Shown here one piece after another: positions 17,801 through 30,310 of a stretch of DNA of 64,000 nucleotides (position 1 is the stretch's first letter; every line of letters starts with the position of its first letter). Location: positions 15,841,293 to 15,905,292 of the forward strand of contig NC_086360.1 of assembly GCF_036324505.1 (NCBI RefSeq). The letters run 5' to 3'. Source of the DNA: Eleginops maclovinus. Its lineage: Eukaryota; Chordata; Actinopteri; Perciformes; Eleginopidae. The notes under the pieces are model-generated. The model saw only the letters and a program-made list of their open reading frames with translations. It had not been told where the DNA came from and ran no database searches. A program made the position numbers and the translations under genes.

Positions 17801-19060
17801 CACACTTGAACGGAAAAGTCACTGTGCTGATCTTCTGTTGAATTCACCTGAATAAATAAGTAAGTAAATAAATAAATGTGTGTATACATATGTGTGTGTG
17901 TGTAAAAGTTAAAAAAAAAACTAAAAAATAGAGTTTCCTTCCAACACAGGTAACCTAGTAAAAAGTAGACCAGTGTATTTGTCTTACAATCAGCTGATTC
18001 TGCACTGGTTGAATTGAGTTTGTGGTGGGTCCTTGTTAGGTTTTTAGTGTTTTTCAGTAATGACAGTCCATCTATCTAGTTAGGTACAATGGAGTAAATG
18101 GTGTAACGGTTATGTTATATGTGCTACTGTTGTAATTACACCACAAAAGTACTTTTACTTTTAACACCTCTGGAGATGGTGAGGGTGAAGGTCTGAGAGA
18201 GGGGGCACTGGCACTTGATATACTGTAATGCTGTGTGTAGTTAGTCAAATAAAATCTTTAGTCAGTAACTTAGTTGACCTGAACGCTTTCCGAAAACTTA
18301 CATCAGTAGATGGGTCCCCGTCAGGAAAGTCATCGCTTTCCTCTTCAGCAACATACTCAGACTGGCATTCCTGTAGTACCTGAAACATAAATAAATAAAT
18401 CACAAGATTTAGCGTGAGTTGGAGGGGGAAAAAAACGCTACCGCAAACCTAAAACAAACACTTGAGACTTGACTTTTTGCTAACACTCTGAGGTGAACTT
18501 AGCTGAATAGCTAAAGCACTTAGCACTAGTAGCCAGCTGAGCTGAAGTGTTCAGAGCTAGCGCCAACTTCAACTATGAAGAACCACCGCAAGCTGTTTAC
18601 ACAGTGCCAAACACTCATTCCTTTGCATTTCATTTCCCTTCCATTATTAAAATATAGTCCAAAATAAGAAGGTACGTACCTCCAATCTCTGCCTTTTCTC
18701 CAGAGCATGAGACCTCCGGCTCTTGACGTCGCCGTTCGCCCCCGGGGCTAACCTCGAGCTTGTCCCTCGATGAAATATACGCGGAACCGAATTGGGCAGC
18801 AAAACCTTCTTCAGACGAACATCAATACCAAGCTGCTCCTTCAGAGCGGGGATCGAGTCGTAGCACTCCTCTTCAAAATGCGCTGAGCAAAGTACAGACG
18901 ACGAGCTTGGCTTCCATACTGTTCCTTTCGGACCAGCTCTTGTCCTACAAACTTGTTGCGTCCAGAGTTCACACAAAGCAGGGTCTTTCGGAAACCGATG
19001 AAGGGTAAAACCGTTCTCCCTGGTGTTTGAACAATACGCTGCAACACACCGCTCAGGCAT
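14806..19060 (-). CDS. THAP-domain transposase, Kolobok type (750 aa, nine exons)
   Basis: Minus-strand exons are 19060-18680, 18379-18302, 17847-17742, 17443-16707, 16573-16390, 16119-15862, 15761-15590, 15258-15110 and 14993-14806. All have GT donors and AG acceptors and join without a stop to 750 aa. The start MPERCVAAYCSN begins a THAP zinc finger (C2CH: Cys5, Cys10, later CSAH), closed by SVPRIF, which corresponds to the AVPTIF box. THAP fingers bind DNA, here presumably the transposon ends. An acidic linker follows, then a second cysteine cluster at 280-311 (WCSCGLCG, CGGCG). The catalytic-type region has GNVLLSAAILFSG, GGDGRADTPG (Asp402/Asp406), VTDRHIGI (Asp468) and FDIWHVAK (488-495). 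Candidates for the acidic triad are one of the first two Asp, Asp468, and a later Glu such as that in YLEAFH; this is inference. The C-terminal part has ILAALHFNENANR and YPKYKKGGYIVRKV, blocks I associate with THAP-type transposase families in fish and invertebrates. No disabling change was found. It could also be a domesticated copy, but the intact TIRs and TTAA argue for a transposon gene. Confidence 0.9.
15362..15560 (+). mobile_element. SINE-like insertion with LINE-type 3' tail inside a transposase intron
   Basis: This lies in the intron between the seventh and eighth transposase exons. The segment around 15493-15535 reads TTGTAAGTCGCTCTGGATAA followed by AAGCGTCTGGC, then TAATGTAATAG-type simple repeats. 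This is a 3' tail shared by many fish SINEs and related non-LTR elements. The 5' boundary is uncertain. It shows that a younger retroelement landed in the transposon without damaging coding exons. Confidence 0.6.
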
Positions 19061-19178
19061 GTTCTCAACAAAAATATTAAGAACAAAACTTTAAAGATGC
19101 TAAAACTGCGAGTACGACTTACTGTGACTAGAAATGATCAAGGTCAAGGGTGGCAGCAGGTGCAATCAGGTCTAAAAG

Positions 19179-19198
19179 CGTTCCGGAGCATACGTCAT
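19179..19198 (-). promoter_or_regulatory. Subterminal motif / promoter of the transposase gene (CRE half-site + ETS core)
   Basis: On the minus strand this reads ATGACGTATGCTCCGGAACG. It lies 119 bp upstream of the transposase start codon and 173 bp from the right end. It mirrors the motif at 12996-13015 (18 of 20 identical), which lies 181 bp from the left end. The nearly symmetric placement suggests a common role at both ends. Confidence 0.6.
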
Positions 19199-19357
19199 CT
19201 TTATGTTGGAACGTTGTCAAGACACTGGCCTGTGGATTTCAGTGGCTTGCGTACAAATTTCGAAAATAACAGAGAACCGGGCATATTTATCACAATTATG
19301 TATTTCAAATCGAAAATAAAAGTTATTTTAGACTAAATAAAAAAAGGTAGTCTCTAG

Positions 19358-19371
19358 GTGTCATGAGGTCT
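19358..19371 (-). repeat. Right terminal inverted repeat
   Basis: GTGTCATGAGGTCT is followed by TTAA at 19372-19375. It is the perfect reverse complement of the left end and sets the right boundary of the element. Confidence 0.92.
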
Positions 19372-19777
19372 TTAAGTGAATACATTTAAATGCAAAACCC
19401 TTTTTTTTGTTGCCTAAATGTGGTTAAATGTACAAACTTCAACTTCCAATTTAATAATTAAATGTAAAGGTTCAACAAGTACTTTCTTTGATACTTTGGC
19501 ACTGCTGGTGCCTTCTTATACAGTATGCCCCCAGTGTAGCCTGATAAAGTGCATGAGTGAAAGTACATGAGCTTTTGCTTTGGTCTAAAGACAGATCTCA
19601 TTACCTAAAAAGTTTGGCAAACTGGGATTTCAAAATGTTGATTGTCAGAACTGCAAAGAATCATTTTAAGCTCACAAGTTGTTAGTGTATGGATGGTGTT
19701 TTCTGTCATTCATACACATTCAGTTTTGTGAGATCAGTTTTGGTATGCTTTTGTTTGTGGAGAAGCAATTTCACAGA

Positions 19778-19845
19778 TATGGGGTTTAAACTGAGCACTG
19801 CTGGTGTCACATGCATCATTGCTAACCACTCGACCATCCAACCCC
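19778..19845 (-). mobile_element. tRNA-like SINE head, antisense relic
   Basis: The segment GGTTTAAACTGAGCACTGC, followed by a 'gctaaccactcgaccatcc' stretch, reads as a reversed tRNA-like sequence: B-box-like part first, A-box-like part last. Antisense fish SINE heads often have this form. It is short and diverged, and the family is uncertain. Confidence 0.45.
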
Positions 19846-22842
19846 TCTAAAGTGCTTTCAGCTATCAGATGGTGGACGGAAAATGTTACTCCTCACAATA
19901 TTTTTACAAAACAAGAGTTCATTTAAATTTGTCTCCTGTTTCCACGTGTGTTCATGTGATTGTTGGTCACTGGACAGTCAACACACTGACACTCCTGCAA
20001 CCAGTATTCATGAAACATGATGCATTGATACATTTACCTCTGGGTCCCTTACTTTTCCTTGGGAAACTGTCTTAAGCTAATTTGTTTTTTGCATTGATCC
20101 TTAGAATTAAAACCTTCCTTCTACTTTTACTAATGAATTAAATCTGGGAGCCAACTCAAACCATTTTAACATACTACTTAGAGCTGTACTTTGCCTTCAG
20201 CTGAGAACAATGGCCTTGTTTGTTGGTGGTATAGCATCTGATGCTTTTTTACCACTGCGACCTTTGAAATGGGAAAATAGCATGTCATCAGTAACTGATC
20301 TCTAACAGCAGACATACAGAGCGACTTGATGTTCATGTCATGTCACACCAACACAGCATGAAAAATCACTGTAAGGCATTCACAATCATGTTTTTTCCAC
20401 TTTGAGTCTGTATGCTAATTTTTTCATCATCTCATGTTGTTTTCAAATGACATGACAAACATCAGTTTGGGGATATTTCATGAAACATGATTTCACCAGT
20501 GTCTGATAGCTAATTTAAATATTGTACTTTCTTTCTTTACATTCTTCTTTAGCTGCCACGATAAGAATTGATATTTAAGAAATTCAAAGTCTTCTGAATT
20601 ACTCTGTATATCTTGTTTTCTTGAGTACTTCCCATGCTTCAGGGGCTTTGAGTCTCTGTCAGTCTCTGCTATTTATTCCTTGAGGCGTGGTCACACTTAA
20701 GCGTTTTTGCACAGACTATTCGATGATTTCAGCCTGTTAATTGAATTATGTAGTTTGGAAGAGTGCAACATTTGATAACTTCAAACCCACTGACAGGTCA
20801 TCTGAAGTTGACAAACAAAACACAGTTTTGAGATATTAAGCCAGAAAACAAAGTATTGGACTAAGGGAAATTTTGACTTGACGATGAAAGTAAAGCTATC
20901 CCTGGAATTCTCAAAGTTTATCTTGAAGTTGAACAAATGTGTGTACCAAATGCCATGGCAATACATCCAGTCATTGTTGAATTTGTTTTACTACATTTGA
21001 CTCATTTCAACTTAGTGAAGTGTTGGGGAAAATTCAAATTATTAAAAAAGGAGTTTAAATACTTCATTTGGGAACCATGACTGTCTGTATAAAATTAGAT
21101 TCCAATCCATCTATTAATCCCTCCAGTAGATGTGGATATACTGAACTGCTAGTGTTGCTACAGAAAAAGTGGGGGGTTCACCTCTAGTATTAGTGCATTT
21201 GTTCAAACTTTAAAAAAAAAAACATTCACAAACCCGTCATATCAAGTGAATAAAATTACCTTTGAATAAAGAAGTAAATCAATACAATATTTCAAGTATT
21301 TTTTGTTAGAAAATGTATTTCAAGTGATAGGCCTTAAAGGTAATGGGATTTGACATTCTTGTTTATGAGCCTTTGAGACAACCTTCATGTGACAGACTTG
21401 GATTAACTCACCAAAAATACTCCCAGGAAGTGTCTTGTACGTGTTAACTTGTAAGAAATCCCATTTTCCCTTTCCAATTCTCCCTGTGGCTGTTACTGTA
21501 AATACAAATATGCTTGCAGTTTACTGCCCTGGTTAAAAACAGGGCTGAACATTTAGACTGTGGTTTTCCATTCAAAACCACAAAGCTGCTGAATTCTCTC
21601 CTTCATCTCATTTTGTTCTCCCAATCCATCTATCGTGCATCCACATTTAAGTAATTTGGCTAATTTAGAAAATATTTATCTTATGCTTCAGAGTCCTACG
21701 GCTGAATAGATAAACAGCTCTAATCCGAAGTTTTATCCTGTTACCCTGTAGTGTATCCCCATAATATAGGTGCCGCCTTTGACCTACATGTCGTGTCAGT
21801 AATTTTCACCATTTATGTCATGTGACCTTCTCGAAGTCTTATAATTGGCCCGCATGCGCTGACCTTGTTAAAGCTGCCTCAGTTTTATAATGTCTTTAAG
21901 CACAAGCCCTGGCCAGTCTTATGCACACAGAGACATGACCTCTAGTCTGTATTTACATCCGAGATCCAAATAGATACAGGGCTAGCCATTACACGCTGCC
22001 TTAATGTTAATCTGTTCTAATAGATTTAGCATTGATGTTTGAGTCTGTAAAGTGGTTAAGAAAGTTCATAAAGGTTAAAAAAAAAGAGCTGCGAGATGGT
22101 AAGTCAAAAGCTCAGCCCATACTCAAGCAGACAGTTTTCAAATCCAACCTGACGCCCTTTCCTGCCTGTCGTCAATAAAGACAGAACACACCCCAGAAAA
22201 TAACCCCACCTCATCCAATACTTATGATCTGTGGATACCATTGACATAATATTGCTATAGGAACAGTCCTAAATCATTTTCTGTTAGTCTGTTTAATTTT
22301 ACTTTACTGCTAAAGTACAGACCAAAGTTGTTATGCCCCTCTCTTTGTCTGTAGTGTTCCAACCAGGCTTAATGTTGACAAACGTCTGTCCAATGCTTAA
22401 TAAGTGTAACCAGTCTGCTATAAGGTAAAACATTCCCATCAAAATACCTCAATATTTATATGTCATATAATCCCTTTTCGGAAATAGATAATGCAGATTG
22501 TAGCCTTCATCTATTGCTAAATGTAAGTCTTTTTGTCAATTGAAACATTATGTATAACATGGGAGAATAAAAAGAACCACTTTGCTCGCAGCTTGTGGGG
22601 CACCTGATGCACCTGATGCACGAGAGAACAGCCGTGGGTGAAAACAAATGAATGGGTGAAAACAAATGCATGCCTTTAGGTCTGTATGAAAGTGTTTAAA
22701 GTATAGAATTGACTTCAAGATAGATGTGACTCTGTGCTTATGCAAACAAGAGGCTGACATGTAAAGTTGCAAACACATTTTATGTTAACTTTCCTAGTTG
22801 GTATTCTTGTTATGTCTAAGTCAAAAGCTTTTAAATGCTTCT

Positions 22843-22943
<101 letters not shown>

Positions 22944-24194
22944 CCTACCCTTGTCCTAGACTCATGGATTTAAGTCCATGGGCTTGTTCTTAGTTCAGTC
23001 TGATTCACCCTGATCCTATTGGCAGTTATGCAAAGCCAGTCTACGACTCACTGACAAACACACACTTATGTGTTTGAGTCAATGTGTGCTAGTGTGTACA
23101 TGTACATGTGTGCCGTTGGAGAGCACTGCTGGAATCATAAGCCTCTTTAACATCAGTGTTGAATAACTCAGTTACAGTAAATCTCCTTAGTTTCCTCTCT
23201 TTCTCTCCTCATTGATTTGCTCATCGTCCCTCCCTCCCGCTATCCCTGCTTCATCTCTGCACTGTATCCCCATAGTCCTCCTCCTTTTGTTTTATTTTTG
23301 ACTACTTCGTCAAAACTCACAAACACATAAACTCACGCTTACATACATGAATAAACAGACACCTTCATATGCACATAAAGTAGTGCTGGGAGATAATCTG
23401 TCATTTTAACCAAACAATATAATAAAACATGTTGTCTGATATTTTGAGCTATACACTGATGTTTACATACATCAAAAACTCAAATATAAATACGTTACAT
23501 ACATAAAACAGATCTCTGGCAGCGTCACACAAAAAAAAATCACCAAAGTTGAACCCTATGCAAAGCTCAGATGCAAATTAACTCCGCCGTTGGTAGCAAA
23601 CGCTTTTAGCCCCTTTGCTTGCATAATATGGAGGTAAATGGGGGGCAGATTGTATTTGCATATGTGTGTCCGAGATAATTGTTTAATTTAATTTGAATAT
23701 TCCCATAAGCAGAATTTGTGTGGGCATGCAAGAGTTTAACAACAAAGCTGAAAGAATGAAAAAAGAAAAGCCTACATACTGCTGTTGGAAAACATTACAT
23801 CACAATCAACAGAGGGTTAAGGTCAAAACCTCATGCCTAAATGAAGTTCTCCCAATACATGAGTGTCACAATATACCAATGTATGTTTTCATTCTGTGGT
23901 TTTGATGGGCTGATCATTTACATTTAATGATGATAATAAAATAAATTAGCTTGCCTCCTCAATAATTTCAGACTACATAAAATGTAATTTCATTATTTTT
24001 TTTAATGCTTATTCCTCAAGAACATTTAAGCAGGGTAGTGAGGCATTGAAGCCTCTTTGTTCATTGTGCACCACCTGATGGGTGTCTGACACTAAAGTCC
24101 TTAAAGTGCACATGTTCAAAACCAACACCACCACAACTAAGAGGCATGGTTTGCTAAAAACGTAAGGGGTTGATTATAGGTTCACTGTTTGTGA

Positions 24195-24787
<593 letters not shown>

Positions 24788-27700
24788 TCTATTTGCATTC
24801 CCATGACCATAACAAGTCTTTGATTATCACTCGTGGTGGGTAATTCCCCCCAGCCAGTTTGCATGGCTGTTAAACAAACTGAGTGTTGGTGTATCTAGAG
24901 AGGCATCTTAGTTCCTTTTTTACACAAAGGACCAGCCATAGATAGTTCAAATCCACCTGATAATTATCTGAGAGCACTCGGTAAGAAAACACACAAACAT
25001 CTGATGACCCTGAATGCACTTCTGTCACCTGCTTCCTGACACACACCCATAAGCAAGCAGCCTTGCACAAACAAAACACACCAACGCTGAGGACACACTC
25101 AGCTGCAGCAGTAACAGAAACAACAAGGTGTTAGTGCAGGCACACACAACAACAAAGAGAATGCGTTAAACAGGCAATATTGTCTTAAATTCAGAAGCTG
25201 CAGAAGTAGATCAAGTTAATCTTTTATCCTGCGCTCAACATAAAAGACTTGTTTTGCGGCTGAGTGACTTGGCAGCTACAATTCTGCCTTCTGTTTTATC
25301 CTTGTTAAAGTACGGAGGAACACTAGAGGAGAGTGCTTCAAAAAGAATAGACAGATCAAAGATGTGGATCAAAAAAATGGATCAAAGCACCCCAGTGGTA
25401 TAAAGTTTGACTCGTTGCTTTAGACCTTGAACAGTCTTAGGTGCTGTAAAATCATGAGATACGATATGGAATAATATTACGTGAACCGAGATGTATAAGA
25501 CCTTACAAAGCAGTCAGAAAACCTTTCAAATCAAACGGAGAACCTCAGCTTTTGATCTCACATGTTCACAAGATTTTGTGCACCTGCCGGAGTACCTAAG
25601 CACTTATGTTAAGCACTTAACACGCCATTGAATGTTTAACAAATGTTAATTATGAGCTGTAATAGTATGATTTAAATCTGAGCTGCACAGGAGGTCGCTC
25701 TGGCGTTTTAGTTTTCCATAATTATACAGACAGATGTGTAGGACAAAAGAAGCATGTTTTTTTTTTTATGTTAGGAAAAAATCTGATACAAAGTAAATAA
25801 AAACCATTTCTTGTCTTGCTTTGAATGAAAAGCATTGAGGTAAAAAATGGCTTCTGTGTCATAAACCTGTTGAATTCAATATATCATTAAAGCAATATTT
25901 AGAGGTCTGATAAGGCGTCAAACTCATGGATCTACTAAAATGGGCCTTCATAATGTGTATTTATCTATCGTCCCAGAGAAACAGCACACTTCAACCTAAG
26001 CAATCTCTTTAGTTGTTTAAATCAGAGCTGTTTTTAGTCTGGATTTCAGTCATGCCATATTTGAGGTGATGAGTGGACATGAAGCAAACAGGTTAAGTGT
26101 TTAATCTGAGAAAATAGTCCCTTTTTGTCACGGCAGGACGGTTGTGTCACCATTACAAATTGAGAACATATTTGTCCATTGCCTTGACATGCACTTATAT
26201 AATGTTTCATGGTAATTGTTTCCTCTTCCAAGAATCAAGTGGAATGTGACCATATGTGCTAATCGCTGTTCAATGGCTATAGTTTCATTATGTCTCCATT
26301 AGAATCCATTTTCAGCATTTAAAGTGATTTGTTATGTGTTATCCACAGTTATATTTACCATAAGTCATGCTCTGCCCACACAACTCTTTGAACTGGTGTT
26401 TGTGTGGGTCTCTGTGTGTAACATTGCATTTGTGTGTGTGGGTGTGTGTGGGTGTGTACGTGTGCGGGTGTGTGTTTGCTTAACCATATGCTGTAGATCA
26501 TGGCTCTGACTGCCTTTAGAAATGTTAGGACACACAGATTAACCACCAAAACCATTCAAAAGATCTTCCAGATGACATGCCCTATGCACTACTTCTATTC
26601 TCCTGACCATATCTACTTTGGCTGGTTGTCTTTGTGATCAGAGACGCAGACGGATGTCCTTGTGGCTCTGAGCCAATGTACACAACACACATTGTGGTTT
26701 TGCAACCGGCTTATCGCTTTTGTTGCATGTCACCTCTGCTGTCCCTATTTGAGTTCACTAAACAGGAAAGCCCTAAGATAAAACAAAGGGACAACAAAGA
26801 GGAGAAACGATCAGTGGCTAACATAACAAAGCAGGGTGAAGCAAAGCCAAGGGGAGCAGGTCTGTCAGACAGACTGAACCCATCTGGACCTGATCATCTC
26901 TGCAGCACCACAACTCCACATGTTGCCTTTGATAGGACTCCGCTCACAGCTGGTCTTGATCAAATCGGAGGTTTGTGGTACGCAGGTTTATGTGTGTGTG
27001 TGTGTGTGTGTGTGTCTGTGTGTGTGTGTGTGTCTGTGTGCATTTGTGCATGCGCATGATTGCTAGTCTGTCTGTGTGCGGTTATATGTGTTTGCAAGTT
27101 TTAATGTGTGCATTTTACCTCACACTGTATCACTTCCACATCGTCTAGTTGCACTTCCCCATACACACACATTTAACACACACACATGCACACACATTCG
27201 CACATGTTTTCCATTTAGGTTTTTAATTTCCCTCCTTCTTCCCTTTTCCTTTCGTCTGTTTAAACAGCCGGCAAGCTGCCTGTAAAAGCCCTGATCTGTT
27301 TACATGATGGGCTGCCTGGTGCTAGGCTGTTTAAGGCAAAGTCATAAATTATACAAGAACTCTGCAAACTGGGAATGAACACCATATTGCGGCTTCAACA
27401 AATGCCAAAAACCTGTTTCTCATGTCTTGGATCCGGACACCCTTGAACTATAATGTGTCTTGGCTATTTTTTCCCCACAGATAAGAGGACAACTCTTACA
27501 GTTACATTGAAGTAAAAATCCCCTACATGTAAAATACATTTTAAGTTATAAATGAAACCTTATTAATGCATTATTTCTCTATGATCAAGTGTTTTTTTCT
27601 TTGAAAGTGAGATCTTTTTGTGAGCGCGAAAAAACATGACATTGCAAACAATATGTTAATCATTACCTTCTATGGTTTTAATAATTCCTGCACTCAAAGT

Positions 27701-29772
27701 ATTATTAACAGTCCCTCCCAACATTAGAGTTGGCTATATACAAAAATTCAATGAATGAGGAAAAATCCCTCACTATGAACAAAGTAAAGACCAATAAAAA
27801 CATGACGGTTATCACTGCTGGGATTTTGACCAAAATGAGGGTGAACCCTAAAAGATAAGGTCATTAAAATATTCGCCCTATCTGCTTCGACACAAACTGA
27901 ATCCCAACTTTCATTTGAAAATGTGTAAATAGCATTGGCATGAACTGTTATGTGGGAAGTCCAGCCTTAAACAATGTTCACACATGTTATCTCCATCATC
28001 TGTGTTGCTTTGGTTTTCCTCAGTGATCACAGCATCACTCTCTAAAGGCTTGAAACCAGAGACTGTGGCTATGATGTCATCTGTAGACCAACACCGAGCA
28101 TGTGGAGACGCTAGGGACATGACAGCAGTGATTTACTGAAGGTTCAAACATGCAGGCAGTGCAGTAAAGTCCAACAAGGTTGCAGTGAGTTAATAGCCAC
28201 TGAAGTTGCACTTCATGAACATTTTCATGAGATGAACTGTTTATTGAATGTCAAAAATCAGAATGACTACACGTGACAAAGCTAAAGGTGGCGTTGTAAA
28301 ATGTTGGCTGTTATTCTGTTATCCATGTGAGCTCAGCGAACATCAGCACCATGCACATCTGGGACAAAATTAGAATTATGAGATGATCTGATTAGCCTCA
28401 AGTAGCAAAAAAGGCAATCTTAGCTTTACAATCACCTGTACTGTTATATTCAAATATCCTATAATGGGTATTTACTCACAAATCAAGGATTACATTTTAA
28501 CGATCCCCTCAAACAACATCCCGCACTGTAGCTCACACTGTTCTGTTAAACACGGCTGCTGCCGCAAACCCATACACAATACATGGCTGACTACTGACTT
28601 TCATGTTTGTTTAGGTTTGTTCATTTGTTAAGTTGTGAGATATTTTGTGTTTAACACATGTTACTGTTAAACTTGTATTGTCTCCCATCTTTGTTGGATC
28701 CAATGAATCGGGCTGTAACAAATGCTGAAAAACATCAACAAGTGCTCTGCTTTCTTAGGTGTTCCCTGGAAAAAAAGCTTAATAATCTTGCAAATTTTTT
28801 TCCTAAAATGTCATTGCAATCCAGAATCTATGCAGGCTTTACTGAATAATATTCATTGCAAAAGTTGTATTTCCTGACATATTCTCAGTATCTGTGCACC
28901 GGAGATTTAGTGTTTTTTACTTTTGTAAAGATGTCAGAAAATATGCATTCACCTACACAACTTTATTTTAGGTTAATGAATAGAAACGTTTCTCCTTCAG
29001 CAGATAAATGTGAAAATCATTCAAATGTCACACTGCACAAACATAACAGGAAAGCTCAAATATCCCAAAAAATTTACAATGTGCACAACCATTTTAATCG
29101 GAGAGGAACTTAAATAAATACATTTTAAAATCCTATCTCATATTTGAGGTCAAAAACAGGATAGAAATGGTGAACTTGACCCAAGGAGATCCGGACTGCA
29201 ATGGTTATACAAGAGAAGCTTTTTTTGAATAAGTAAATAACCTTGGCCTGTTGGCATCATTCGTCCTCCTTGGCAACAGTTGGTGTTGACACTGCAGATT
29301 AGGGCCTTTGTCCTCCTGTGTGTTTTTGATCTTTGGGTGATCCTGTCATATATTGAATTGTGAGGTGTACTTCTACATAAACAGGTTACAGATCCAGACA
29401 ACATCGGCAAAAGAACATCATCCTCTTCCCAATGATTGAATGTAAATCATATCCATTGCTCTTCTTCTCCTCTCACACTGAACCTCTAGCCGGGGCACAA
29501 GAAGATTGGATTTGGCACAAAGTGACTTAAGTTCTTTCAAAGAGGAAACCAACCAGCGCTCCCACCTCTCCCTCGACCAAAAAAAGAAGTGTCAGACAGC
29601 CCATGTTGATGGTATTCAAATTATGTCCTTGGTTGTCCATTAAAATCACAAGAGTCAAAACAAAACAAGGGCTCCATGGGAAGGCTTGGCCAGAACCCTC
29701 ACGCAAATTATCTGCTGTTGACACACACACCACCTCATGACTATGAATTCACTCTTTAAAAAACCCTCTTGC

Positions 29773-30310
<538 letters not shown>

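Larger units (their letters stand above)
12811..19375. mobile_element. Complete Kolobok-type DNA transposon with TTAA target duplications
   Basis: The element spans 12815-19371 (6557 bp). Its termini are perfect 14-bp inverted repeats, AGACCTCATGACAC at 12815-12828 and its reverse complement at 19358-19371. Each end is flanked by TTAA, at 12811-12814 and 19372-19375. A TTAA duplication combined with a THAP-domain DDE transposase is the signature of the Kolobok superfamily. piggyBac shares the TTAA site but has no THAP domain, and P elements have THAP but 8-bp duplications. Inside are two convergent spliced genes whose start codons lie about 260-310 bp from each end. Both frames are open across all predicted exons (207 and 750 codons before stop). 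An internal SINE-like insertion sits in an intron of the transposase gene. Confidence 0.9.

Noticed and set aside
12811..19375. piggyBac or P-element identity for the transposon
   Set aside because: piggyBac also uses TTAA but its transposase has no THAP finger. P elements have THAP but make 8-bp duplications. The combination seen here fits Kolobok.
23520..23690. Possible MITE fragment (segment around 'agctcagatgcaaattaactccg')
   Set aside because: It looked familiar as a fish repeat, but no terminal inverted repeats or target duplication could be found, so it was not called.
26634..27059. Open frame of 141 codons in the intergenic region
   Set aside because: It has no recognisable domain, runs into a GT tract at its end and has no supporting splice or promoter context.
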